Shown here piece by piece: positions 1-5,892 of a DNA stretch of 6,529 nucleotides (positions are counted from its first letter, which is position 1; the number at the start of each line of letters is the position of its first letter). Source of the stretch: an uncultured Gaiellaceae bacterium (GTDB taxonomy: Bacteria; Actinomycetota; Thermoleophilia; Gaiellales; Gaiellaceae); contig CATPAS010000380.1 of NCBI GenBank assembly GCA_955652075.1, positions 1 through 6,529 on the forward strand, read 5' to 3'. A program made the position numbers and the translations under genes. The notes below the pieces were generated by a model, which was not told where the DNA came from, searched no databases, and was given only the letters and a program-made list of their open reading frames with translations.

Positions 1-492
1 ACCGTGGATAGCCACGTCGTCGGCGTACTCGTGCAGGCGAACTACGGGCGGCGCGAGCGCTTCCGAGTCGACGGGGTTCCCGTCGGAAAGCTGATCGGCA
101 ACCGGATCCCCCTACCGGGCGGCGACGGGGAGGGAGGCTCGATCATCGGCATCGTCGCAACCGATGCGCCGCTCCTGCCGCACCAGTGCAACCGGCTGGC
201 TCAGCGCGCTGGACTAGGGGGCGGACGGATGGGCGGGACCGCCGCTCATTCGAGCGGCGACATCTTCATCAGCTTCGCCACCGGCAACCGCGGCCTCGGT
301 GCGGAGGGCGAGATTCCCGTCTGCATGCTCTCGGACTCCGAGATCACTCCGTTCTACGAAGCGGTGATCGAGTCGACCGAGGAAGCGATCCTCAACGCGC
401 TGCTCGCGGCCGAGACCATGACCGGCCGAGACGGCAACACCGTGCACGCGCTCGAACCGAAGCTGCTTGTAGAAGTCCTCAGGCAAGCCTGA
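1..492 (+). CDS. P1 family (S58, DmpA-type) peptidase, C-terminal part
   Basis: Seen: an open frame from the left edge to a TGA at 490-492. It has no start inside the window, because the GTG at 4 is simply an internal valine. Counting that valine as residue 1, the Gly-Ser pair at 45-46 (136-141) fits the self-cleavage site and nucleophile of the family. It is followed by IVATDAPLLPHQ, a hallmark of DmpA-like aminopeptidases. A second serine in SSGDIF (Ser84) lies 38 residues later, the spacing I recall for the two active-site serines of DmpA/BapA. Asn13 in QANYG fits the conserved active-site Asn. Known: these Ntn-fold enzymes cleave themselves into two chains and release N-terminal residues from peptides or amides, some acting on D- or beta-amino acids. 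About 163 residues are visible of a usual 340-375. The substrate cannot be told. The last 14 bases overlap the end of the leftward zinc-ribbon gene. Confidence 0.9.
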   Translation, partial: TVDSHVVGVLVQANYGRRERFRVDGVPVGKLIGNRIPLPGGDGEGGSIIGIVATDAPLLPHQCNRLAQRAGLGGGRMGGTAAHSSGDIFISFATGNRGLGAEGEIPVCMLSDSEITPFYEAVIESTEEAILNALLAAETMTGRDGNTVHALEPKLLVEVLRQA

Positions 493-673
493 GCCTGCGA
501 CGTTCGAGGGGGCGGCCGCGCATGGCACGGCGGTCGTCCTCGCTGAGAGCGTCAACCGGAGCCCAGCCGACGTACCCGCAGCGCGGGCAATCGGGGTTGG
601 CCTGCCGCAGTGGATTGGGGTTCAGCTTTCTGTGACTACCGCAGCGAAGGCACTCGACGACGAGCGACTCCAT
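479..673 (-). CDS. small zinc-ribbon protein of unknown function (64 aa)
   Basis: Seen: a 64-residue protein with two CxxC knuckles, Cys8/Cys11 (CLRCG) and Cys29/Cys32 (CPRCGYVGW). The 17 residues between them give a typical short zinc ribbon, and the C-terminus is basic (RGRPLERRRLRLA). I start it at the ATG read from 673. The open frame continues upstream to 748, but that stretch is Pro/Arg-rich, lies inside fprA and does not look like protein. No strong Shine-Dalgarno precedes the ATG; GATGAG a few bases upstream is the best candidate. It sits 55 bases after the fprA stop in the same direction, so it may be the last gene of the erpA-fprA unit. Inferred: it binds one zinc ion through four cysteines; a nucleic-acid or protein contact is possible but not shown. 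I do not recognise a named family. The regular knuckles and GC-rich third positions argue that it is real. Confidence 0.75.
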   Translation of the reverse strand: MESLVVECLRCGSHRKLNPNPLRQANPDCPRCGYVGWAPVDALSEDDRRAMRGRPLERRRLRLA

Positions 674-705
674 GGTCTCATCTTCGTCGGGCGAGGGAGA
701 TCGGC

Positions 706-723
706 GTCCCCCGACTGGGGGAG
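706..723 (-). other. short perfect hairpin between fprA and the zinc-ribbon gene
   Basis: TCCCCC at 707-712 and GGGGGA at 717-722 pair perfectly around the tetraloop GACT. The hairpin lies in the 55-base gap between the fprA stop and the zinc-ribbon start. No T-run follows on either strand, so it is not a classical intrinsic terminator. It could be an mRNA processing or stability element, or chance in GC-rich DNA. Confidence 0.3.
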
Positions 724-728
724 GGGAC

Positions 729-2108
729 CTAGGCCCTCTCGGCGGCAACGCGTTCCGCCGCCTCCAGCAGCTCGTCCCAGGTGCGGAGCTTCACCCGCGG
801 GCGGCCAAGCCTCTCGCCGGACGCTCGTTCGTGCTCGTCGATCGACGTCCAGCCCGGATACATGACCGCCCGAACGACCCGCTCCGCGAGGAGTGCCTCG
901 ACCGCGTCGGCCGTGACCTCCTCCCGGTGAGAGAGGCGTCCTTCGTGAACGTCGTCGAGTAGCTGCGCGACCGTCTCGGTCGCGTCTTTCTTGTTCGTGC
1001 CGATGATCCCCGTTGGGCCGCGCTTGATCCAGCCGGCGCAGTACGACTGCGCGACGTGGTTGCCGTCGGTGTCGACGACCCGGCCGAGCTCGTTCCGGAT
1101 CGTCCCTCGCCCCTCCTCGAAGGGAAGCTCGGGCAGTCCCACGCCGCGATAGCCGACGCTGCGAAAGACGAGACCGCACTCGAGCTTTTCCCGCTCGTCG
1201 GTCGGCACGGCAACCAGACTGCCATCCTGCTCCTCGAGCCTGTTGCGCACGAGCTCGATCGACCCGACGCGCTCGTCGCCGTGAATTGCAATGGGTGATG
1301 CGAGGAACCGAAGTCGAAGCGTGACCGGCTTGCCGGTCGGCTCGCGCGCGGCGAAGTCCCTCAGCACCTCCATGTTCCGCCTTGCATTCGTGTCGCCCTC
1401 GAGCGACGCCTCGCTCGCGGGATCGAGGTCGAGCTCGGCGGGGTCGACGACAACGTCGGCACCGGCGAGCTCGCCGAGCTCCTTGAGCTCCTGCGTCGTC
1501 CACGAGGCCTGCGCCGGCCCTCGGCGTCCCACCACGACGATGTCCTTGATCGTCGACGTCCCGATCGCCTCGATCGCCGGGTCTGTGGTGTCCGTCGGCG
1601 CGAGCTCCTCTGGAGTCAGGGCGAGCATGCGTGCGACGTCTAGAGCGACGTTCCCGTTCCCGATCACGACGGCGCGCTCGACGTTCAGGTCGAACTCGAG
1701 CTCCTGAAAGTCGGGATGGCCGTTGTACCAGGCGACCAGCTCGGTGGCCGACCACGATCCGGGCAGGTCCTCGCCGGGGATGCCGAGCCGGCGATCGGTC
1801 TGGGCGCCGAAGGCGTAGATGACGGCGTCGTAGAGCCTCGTAAGGTCGCCGTGCGACAGATCGCGACCCACCTCGACGTTGCCGAAGAACCGGAAGCCGG
1901 GCTTGAGGGCGATCCGCTCGAAGGCGCGCGAGACTGTCTTCAGCTTCGGATGGTCGGGCGCGACGCCGAGGCGCACGAGACCCCAGGGCGTCGGGAGCCG
2001 CTCGATCATGTCCACCTCGACCGAGGCTTCCGCGTCGAGCAGCGCGCCGGCGGCGTAGAAGCCGGCCGGCCCGGAACCAACGACCGCGACACGGAGCGGC
2101 CCGCTCAT
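729..2108 (-). CDS. fprA: ferredoxin/adrenodoxin-type NADPH reductase, FprA-like
   Basis: A 459-residue flavoprotein, about the length of mycobacterial FprA. Seen: the N-terminal FAD dinucleotide motif GSGPAG at residues 11-16; PWGLVRLGVAPDHP at 41-54, characteristic of adrenodoxin reductases; a second nucleotide-binding motif IGNGNVALDVAR at 149-160; GRRGP at 194-198, whose paired arginines fit binding of the NADP 2'-phosphate; and the C-terminal flavin signature AGWIKRGPTGIIGTNKKDA at 358-376. Known: this family moves electrons between NADPH and ferredoxins, in the cytoplasm, using FAD. The ATG read from 2108 is the natural start because the FAD motif follows at once. The gene begins 18 bases after the erpA stop with no clear Shine-Dalgarno, so translation is probably coupled to erpA. 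Inferred: it may feed electrons to a ferredoxin used in iron-sulfur assembly or another redox pathway; no ferredoxin gene lies in the window. Every expected motif is intact. Confidence 0.95.
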   Translation of the reverse strand: MSGPLRVAVVGSGPAGFYAAGALLDAEASVEVDMIERLPTPWGLVRLGVAPDHPKLKTVSRAFERIALKPGFRFFGNVEVGRDLSHGDLTRLYDAVIYAFGAQTDRRLGIPGEDLPGSWSATELVAWYNGHPDFQELEFDLNVERAVVIGNGNVALDVARMLALTPEELAPTDTTDPAIEAIGTSTIKDIVVVGRRGPAQASWTTQELKELGELAGADVVVDPAELDLDPASEASLEGDTNARRNMEVLRDFAAREPTGKPVTLRLRFLASPIAIHGDERVGSIELVRNRLEEQDGSLVAVPTDEREKLECGLVFRSVGYRGVGLPELPFEEGRGTIRNELGRVVDTDGNHVAQSYCAGWIKRGPTGIIGTNKKDATETVAQLLDDVHEGRLSHREEVTADAVEALLAERVVRAVMYPGWTSIDEHERASGERLGRPRVKLRTWDELLEAAERVAAERA

Positions 2109-2126
2109 GACGACGATGCTAGAAGG

Positions 2127-2531
2127 TCAGGCGGAGCAGCCTGAACCGCAGCCGCCGGCGGCACCTTCGGCCTCGGCGCCTTCTTCGACCTGGAAGGAAT
2201 GGCCGCAGCCGCAGGAAGAGCTGGCATTCGGATTGTTGATCGCGAACCCGGCCGCCTGAATGGAATCGACGAAGTCGATCTCCGCGCCCTGGAGGTACGG
2301 CGCGCTGAACGGATCGACGACCACCTGGACGCCGTGCATCTCGAACTCGACGTCGCCGTCGGCGGCGCCGCGGTCGAATCCGAGCCCGTACTGGAAGCCC
2401 GAGCAGCCGCCGCCCTGAATGGCGACGCGAAGGACGCTGACGTCCTCCTCCTCGGCGATCAGCTGCTTGATCTTCGCGGCCGCGGCCTCGGTCACGGTCA
2501 TCAGCGGCAGGACTCTTTCCTGGAGCTCCAT
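2127..2531 (-). CDS. erpA: A-type iron-sulfur cluster carrier (ErpA/IscA/HesB family)
   Basis: Seen: 134 residues from the ATG at 2531. The three cysteines that bind the cluster in this family are present: Cys43 in GGGCSGFQYG, and Cys107 and Cys109 in SCGCGHSF. The conserved MTVTEAAAAKIKQL opening, VVVDPFSAPYL and the INNPNA stretch before the second cysteines are also there. Known: A-type carriers receive Fe-S clusters from a scaffold and hand them to apo-enzymes in the cytoplasm. The start is uncertain. The ATG at 2531 has AGGA about 11 bases upstream; the ATG at 2501 would begin right at the conserved domain; the frame is open further up to 2609, but that part shows no family similarity. 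Odd: after the domain comes a tail of about 20 residues, rich in Glu, Ala and Gly, ending GGCGSGCSA with two extra cysteines (128 and 132). It is the first gene of the leftward unit and is divergent from nuoA. Telling ErpA from IscA needs a tree. Confidence 0.9.
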   Translation of the reverse strand: MELQERVLPLMTVTEAAAAKIKQLIAEEEDVSVLRVAIQGGGCSGFQYGLGFDRGAADGDVEFEMHGVQVVVDPFSAPYLQGAEIDFVDSIQAAGFAINNPNASSSCGCGHSFQVEEGAEAEGAAGGCGSGCSA

Positions 2532-2569
2532 CGTGAATCTGATCCTAGCAACGAGGGCGGCTTCCATGG

Positions 2570-2584
2570 CACCCCGGAGGGGTG
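2570..2584. repeat. perfect 6-bp inverted repeat, possible operator
   Basis: CACCCC at 2570-2575 and GGGGTG at 2579-2584 are exact reverse complements around GGA. An imperfect dyad, GAGT at 2584-2587 with ACTC at 2595-2598, adjoins it. Both lie about 40-65 bases upstream of the erpA ATG and about 90-115 upstream of nuoA. The position suits a regulator binding site or a leader hairpin for erpA. No known operator is recognised. Confidence 0.3.
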
Positions 2585-2645
2585 AGTTTGTAACACTCGT
2601 CTCAGGCACAGTTGAGCGGTTTTCGCCATGCTTCGTGGCGTTGGA

Positions 2646-2680
2646 GGGGACCTGTTAGGTTCCCCGTCGCCCAAGGGGAA
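2646..2680 (+). promoter_or_regulatory. two mutually exclusive hairpins in the nuoA leader, one covering the ribosome binding site
   Basis: Hairpin A pairs GGGGACCT (2646-2653) with AGGT and CCCC (2657-2660 and 2662-2665) around the loop GTT: eight base pairs with one bulged T at 2661. Hairpin B pairs TTCCCC (2660-2665) with GGGGAA (2675-2680) around a nine-base loop: six perfect pairs. Both use the CCCC at 2662-2665, so only one can form at a time. GGGGA at 2675-2679 is the likely nuoA Shine-Dalgarno, seven bases before the GTG start. Inferred: B would hide it and A would free it, an arrangement seen in translational switches. No ligand or regulator is suggested by the sequence. Confidence 0.4.
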
Positions 2681-2686
2681 GGACGC

Positions 2687-3049
2687 GTGCTCGACAACTG
2701 GCTGCCGTTCCTGATCTACGCGATCTTCGCGCTGATCATTCCCGCATCGATGATGTGGTTCTCCTTCGTCTTTGCGACGCGCCCGCACAAGCGCACACGC
2801 TGGCGCGAGCTTCCCTTCGAGTCTGGCGTCTCCACGGGCGCTCCCAGGGTGCAGCGCTTCACGGTCAGCTTCTACCTCACCGCGATGCTCTTCATCGTCT
2901 TCGACATCGAGATCGTGTTCCTGTATCCGCTCGCGGTCATCCTCCACCAGCTCGCGTGGTTCGGCTTCCTCGAGTTCCTCTTCTTCATCGCGATCCTCGT
3001 GATCGCCTATGTCTACGTCTGGCGAAAGGGTGCGCTCGATTGGCAGTAG
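2687..3049 (+). CDS. nuoA: NADH-quinone oxidoreductase subunit A (complex I membrane arm)
   Basis: A 120-residue protein, normal for NuoA, with three hydrophobic helices: about residues 5-30, 60-85 and 89-112. Seen: the loop after helix 1 carries LPFESG (42-47), and helix 2 carries [20 protein letters not shown] (62-81), with its conserved acidic pair near Asp73 and Glu75. The C-terminus is [11 protein letters not shown], typical of the family. Known: NuoA (ND3 counterpart) lies in the membrane arm near the quinone site and helps link electron transfer to proton pumping. I start it at the GTG at 2687, which has GGGGA seven bases upstream; the frame is open back to 2612, but that stretch is not hydrophobic and does not match the family. 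It is the first gene of the nuo operon and overlaps the chosen nuoB start by 10 bases. Confidence 0.93.
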   Translation: MLDNWLPFLIYAIFALIIPASMMWFSFVFATRPHKRTRWRELPFESGVSTGAPRVQRFTVSFYLTAMLFIVFDIEIVFLYPLAVILHQLAWFGFLEFLFFIAILVIAYVYVWRKGALDWQ

Positions 3050-3624
3050 AGGACGGGAAGAAGCTCCGCGACCACGGTCTCCAGTCCGAACGCCTGCTCT
3101 GGCCCACGAAGGGACCCGGCGTGTTCGAGCAGGAGGTCGCCGCGATGGAGCAGGCCGTCGGCCTCACGACGCTCGAGAAGGCCGTCGCGTGGGCGCAGAC
3201 GAAATCGATGTGGCCCGACACGTTCGGGCTCGCCTGCTGCGCCATCGAGATGATGTCCATCGTCTCGTCACGCCACGACATCGCGCGGTTCGGGATGGAG
3301 GCCTTCCGTGCATCGCCGCGGCAGGCCGACCTGCTGATCGTGTCCGGCCGCGTCGTGCACAAGATGGCCGCGCCGATTCGCCAGGTGTACGACCAGATGC
3401 TCGAGCCGAAGTGGGTCATCGCCATGGGCGCATGCGCCAGCTCGGGCGGCATGTTCAACAACTACACCACCCTTCAGGGGGTGGACAAGATCTTGGCGGT
3501 GGACGTGCACGTGCCGGGATGCCCTCCACGGCCGGAAGCGCTGATGGAAGGCATCGTCCGGCTGCACGAGAAAGTCATGGCCGGCGTCCCACCCGCCTAC
3601 GAGATCCGCGGAGTCGCATCCTGA
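3040..3624 (+). CDS. nuoB: NADH-quinone oxidoreductase subunit B (cluster N2 subunit)
   Basis: Seen: 194 residues from the TTG at 3040. The four ligands of the 4Fe-4S cluster N2 are present: Cys66 and Cys67 in [11 protein letters not shown], Cys132 in GACASSGG and Cys161 in VPGCPPRP. Their spacings of 65 and 29 residues equal those I recall for Thermus Nqo6. [19 protein letters not shown] (83-101) is also characteristic. Known: NuoB carries the last cluster before quinone and sits in the connecting module with NuoD. The start is open to debate. TTG 3040 has AAAGGG nine bases upstream and overlaps the nuoA end; the 35 codons up to 3144 are strongly G/C at third positions, so they look translated. 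ATG 3145 has a perfect AGGAGG eight bases upstream and would give 159 residues, leaving a 95-base gap after nuoA. Function is certain, the N-terminus is not. Confidence 0.95.
   Translation: MAVEDGKKLRDHGLQSERLLWPTKGPGVFEQEVAAMEQAVGLTTLEKAVAWAQTKSMWPDTFGLACCAIEMMSIVSSRHDIARFGMEAFRASPRQADLLIVSGRVVHKMAAPIRQVYDQMLEPKWVIAMGACASSGGMFNNYTTLQGVDKILAVDVHVPGCPPRPEALMEGIVRLHEKVMAGVPPAYEIRGVAS
3131..3136 (+). promoter_or_regulatory. consensus Shine-Dalgarno inside the 5' part of nuoB
   Basis: AGGAGG, the full consensus, lies eight bases before the in-frame ATG at 3145. It is the best ribosome binding site seen in the window. Either nuoB really starts at 3145, or it is an internal second start producing a shorter NuoB. 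It could also be an accident of the codons for Gln-Glu-Val. Confidence 0.45.
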
Positions 3625-4166
3625 ACTACAACCGCGTCCCCGGGCTCGTGGAAGTTCAGGAACACCACGGCGAGACGACCGTCACCGTCGACACGCCACG
3701 TCTGGTGGAAGCCGCACTGCACTTGCGTGACGAGCTCGGCTTCAACTTCCTCTCGGACGTCGCGGCCACGGACTACCTGGGCTGGGGCGCGAAGGGCGTC
3801 TCCGGTTACATCGGAACGCACCGCGGCCGCGACCTGAACGTGCCTTCGACGCAGGGCTACCAGCGTCTGCCACGGCCCAAGCCGCGCCGGTTCTCGGTCA
3901 GCTACCACCTGCTCGGTCTTCGTGCCGGCGCACCGCGCGTGCGCCTACAGGCCTGGGTCGACGAGGACGAGCAGGTTCCGAGCCTCGTCAGCGTCTGGCC
4001 GACGGCAGATTGGCACGAGCGCGAGGCCTTCGACATGATGGGCATTCGCTTCGAAGGCCACCCGAACCAGCGTCGCATCCTCATGGACGACGACTGGGAG
4101 GGCCATCCGCTCCGCAAGGACTATCCGATCGGCGGCGAACCGGTGCGCTTCTCGGGAGAGGCGTAG
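3621..4166 (+). CDS. nuoC: NADH-quinone oxidoreductase subunit C (30 kDa subunit)
   Basis: Seen: 181 residues if read from the CTG at 3621. The C-terminal signature of the 30 kDa subunit is intact: [17 protein letters not shown] (126-142), then GHPNQRRIL and [14 protein letters not shown] (156-169). Known: NuoC lies in the connecting arm against NuoD and NuoB and holds no cofactor. It is a separate gene here, not fused to nuoD as in E. coli. The start is unusual. No ATG, GTG or TTG lies in frame near the nuoB stop. CTG 3621 has GGAG at 3610-3613 seven bases upstream and forms a CTGA overlap with the nuoB stop, and the nine codons after it all end in G or C. The first standard start is GTG 3648 (172 residues), which has no Shine-Dalgarno. 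I prefer CTG but an automatic caller would choose 3648. The stop shares one base with the nuoD start. Confidence 0.92.
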   Translation: MNYNRVPGLVEVQEHHGETTVTVDTPRLVEAALHLRDELGFNFLSDVAATDYLGWGAKGVSGYIGTHRGRDLNVPSTQGYQRLPRPKPRRFSVSYHLLGLRAGAPRVRLQAWVDEDEQVPSLVSVWPTADWHEREAFDMMGIRFEGHPNQRRILMDDDWEGHPLRKDYPIGGEPVRFSGEA

Positions 4167-5428
4167 TGGCGATCGCTCCAGAGCGTCCGAGGATCTACCA
4201 GGGCAGTCGCATCCCCTCGCCGATTCCGAGCGTGCTGGAAGTACGCGAGGACCTGAGGACGTCGGAGGACGTCCTCACCGTGAACTTCGGCCCGAATCAT
4301 CCCTCCACGCACGGCGTGCTGCGGCTCGTCGTCGACCTGCACGGCGAGGAGGTCGTCGGACTCGCGGCGGTAATCGGCTATCTGCACACCGGCTTCGAGA
4401 AGAACATGGAGCAGAAGAGCTGGTGGAAGGCGATCACGTATGCACCGCGCATCGACTACTTGTCGTACCAGAACAACGAGCTCGTCTTCGTCCTGGCAGT
4501 CGAGAAGTTGCTCGGCCTCGAGGTGCCTTCGCGTGCGACCTGGATGCGCATGCTGCTCGCAGAGCTGAACCGCATCCACTCGCATCTCGTCTGGCTCGCG
4601 ACGGCCGCGCTCGAGCTCGGAGCGATCTCGATGTTCTGGTACTGCTTCCGCGAGCGCGACCGCATCCTCGATCTGTTCGAGCTCGTCGCCGGTGGCCGCA
4701 TGCACACGCGTTACTTCCAGGTCGGCGGCCTCGCCGAGGATGTACCGCCGGGCTTCTGGGCCGAGTGCGCGAAGTTCGTCGAGGTGATGCCGAAGGCGGT
4801 CGACGACTACGAGGCCCTCATCGATCGGAACGAGATCTGGCTCGAGCGCACCCAGGGCCTCGGCCTCCTGTCTGCCGACGATGCGATCGCGCTCGGGCAG
4901 TCCGGCCCGGTTCTTCGGGCCTCCGGCGTCGACTGGGACCTTCGCCGCGCGCAGCCGTACTTGGCCTACGACCAGGTCGATTTCCGCGTCCCCGTCTACC
5001 AGGAGGGGGACGTCTACGCCCGGTATCGCGTGCGAATGGAGGAGCTGCGCGAGTCCGTGAAGATCGTCGAGCAGGCGGTGCGGCGGATGCCGGGCGGGCC
5101 ATGGATCGCAGAGGACCGCAAGGTCGTGTTGCCGCCGCGCGAGGAGCTCCACACGTCCATGGAGTCCCTCATCCACCACTTCAAGATCGTCACCGAGGGT
5201 TTCAGCGTGCCGGAGGGCGAGGTGTACATGACGGTCGAGTCTCCGCGCGGCGAGCTTGGCTGCTACGTGGTGTCGGACGGCGGACCGAAGCCGTGGCGCG
5301 TGAAGTTCCGCGCCCCGTCGTTCGTCGCGCTGGAGGCGACCGCGACGTGCATGCGCCAGGCGCTCGTCGCCGACATGATCGCGATCGTCGGCTCGCTGGA
5401 CACGGTCATGGGCGAGGTCGACCGATGA
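4166..5428 (+). CDS. nuoD: NADH-quinone oxidoreductase subunit D (49 kDa subunit, quinone site)
   Basis: A 420-residue protein, normal for the 49 kDa subunit. Seen: NFGPNHPSTHGVLR at 40-53; GYLHTGFEKNMEQKSWW at 71-87; PRIDYLS at 94-100; and the family ending GSLDTVMGEVDR. His49 and Tyr98 are 49 residues apart, the same as the quinone-binding His38 and Tyr87 that I recall for Thermus Nqo4, so the quinone site looks intact. Known: NuoD and NuoB form the site where quinone takes electrons from cluster N2; the fold derives from the large subunit of NiFe hydrogenases, without the metal ligands. The start is GTG 4166, in a TAGTG junction with nuoC and with GGGAG seven bases upstream. About 35 residues precede the conserved core; they are proline- and charge-rich and probably flexible. 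The TGA stop overlaps the nuoE ATG (ATGA), so the two are likely translated in coupling. Confidence 0.96.
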   Translation: MAIAPERPRIYQGSRIPSPIPSVLEVREDLRTSEDVLTVNFGPNHPSTHGVLRLVVDLHGEEVVGLAAVIGYLHTGFEKNMEQKSWWKAITYAPRIDYLSYQNNELVFVLAVEKLLGLEVPSRATWMRMLLAELNRIHSHLVWLATAALELGAISMFWYCFRERDRILDLFELVAGGRMHTRYFQVGGLAEDVPPGFWAECAKFVEVMPKAVDDYEALIDRNEIWLERTQGLGLLSADDAIALGQSGPVLRASGVDWDLRRAQPYLAYDQVDFRVPVYQEGDVYARYRVRMEELRESVKIVEQAVRRMPGGPWIAEDRKVVLPPREELHTSMESLIHHFKIVTEGFSVPEGEVYMTVESPRGELGCYVVSDGGPKPWRVKFRAPSFVALEATATCMRQALVADMIAIVGSLDTVMGEVDR

Positions 5429-5884
5429 GCACCTACTACGAAGACGTACAGCAGATCAAGGCGCAGTATCCGAACTGGCGCTCCGCAACACTGCCGGCGC
5501 TGCGGCTTGCGCAGGAGAAGCACGGCTATCTGTCGGAGGAAGCGTTGCGCGAATGCGCAGACGCTCTCGGCACGACGCCCGCATTCTGCGAGGCCGTCGC
5601 CTCGTTCTACGACATGCTGCAGCTCGCGCCGACGGGGCGGCACATGATCGAGGTGTGCACGAACGTGTCGTGTGCGCTCGTCGGCGCTCAACAGGTCCTC
5701 GAGGGCTTCGAGCAGGAGCTCGGCATCCGCGCGGGCGAAACGACGGCGGACGGCGAGTGGACGCTGCGCCCGGTCGAATGCCTTGGCGGCTGCGGCTGGG
5801 CGACGATCGTCGCAGTCGACCACCGTTACCGCACGCACGTGAAGCCTGAGGACGTGCCGGCGATCGTGCAGGAGCTGCGCAGTG

Positions 5885-5892
<8 letters not shown>
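5425..5892 (+). CDS. nuoE: NADH-quinone oxidoreductase subunit E (24 kDa, 2Fe-2S)
   Basis: A 155-residue protein of usual size. Seen: an N-terminal helical part (about 1-70) with the family pattern around LPALRLAQEKHGYLSEEAL, then a thioredoxin-like domain carrying the four ligands of 2Fe-2S cluster N1a: Cys78 and Cys83 (CTNVSC) and Cys119 and Cys123 (CLGGC). The spacings Cx4C and Cx3C are those of the family. Known: NuoE pairs with NuoF at the tip of the peripheral arm; N1a lies near the FMN but off the main electron path. The ATG at 5425 overlaps the nuoD stop as ATGA. The last eight bases overlap the GTG of nuoF, and AGGAG inside the nuoE end serves nuoF. Two further cysteines (44 and 55) lie in the helical part and are probably not ligands. 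Nothing is missing. Confidence 0.95.

Larger units (their letters stand above)
2532..2686. promoter_or_regulatory. divergent intergenic region between erpA and nuoA
   Basis: This 155-base stretch should hold the promoters for both the leftward erpA-fprA unit and the rightward nuo operon. It includes the least GC-rich patch of the neighbourhood (about 2585-2623). I find no convincing -35/-10 pair. The nearest are TACAAA on the minus strand (within 2586-2594) and TTGAGC at 2612-2617 on the plus strand, each without a good partner. Visible structure: a perfect inverted repeat at 2570-2584, an imperfect dyad at 2584-2598, a short hairpin CGCCA/TGGCG at 2624-2640 and two competing hairpins at 2646-2680. 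If erpA starts further upstream than 2531, the region is shorter. Confidence 0.5.

Noticed and set aside
706..723. Hairpin after fprA as an intrinsic terminator.
   Set aside because: The stem is only six pairs and no run of T follows on either strand.
674..748. Possible longer N-terminus of the zinc-ribbon protein.
   Set aside because: It overlaps the end of fprA and reads as Pro/Arg/Ser-rich sequence without support; the ATG at 673 is directly before the ribbon domain.
622..1755. Long minus-strand open frame (377 codons) overlapping fprA in another frame.
   Set aside because: Its translation is arginine-rich and of low complexity, with no motif. It is a shadow of fprA, whose own frame has every family motif.
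2816..2830. NuoA has PFESG, with serine (2822-2824) where many NuoA/ND3 proteins have the loop cysteine of PYECG.
   Set aside because: E. coli NuoA, as I recall it, also reads PFESG, so the change is known and compatible with a working enzyme.
3009..3620. Open frame extending nuoC far upstream through nuoB.
   Set aside because: The translation is arginine-rich and matches nothing. The NuoC family begins near 3621-3648.
4121..5179. Long minus-strand open frame opposite nuoD.
   Set aside because: It is antisense to a fully conserved gene, has no recognisable domain and follows from the GC bias of nuoD codons.
4423..5424. Plus-strand open frame upstream of nuoE in the nuoE frame, which could suggest a much longer NuoE or a fusion.
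   Set aside because: The stretch before ATG 5425 is an arginine/alanine-rich shadow of nuoD, while NuoE of normal length starts exactly at the ATGA overlap.
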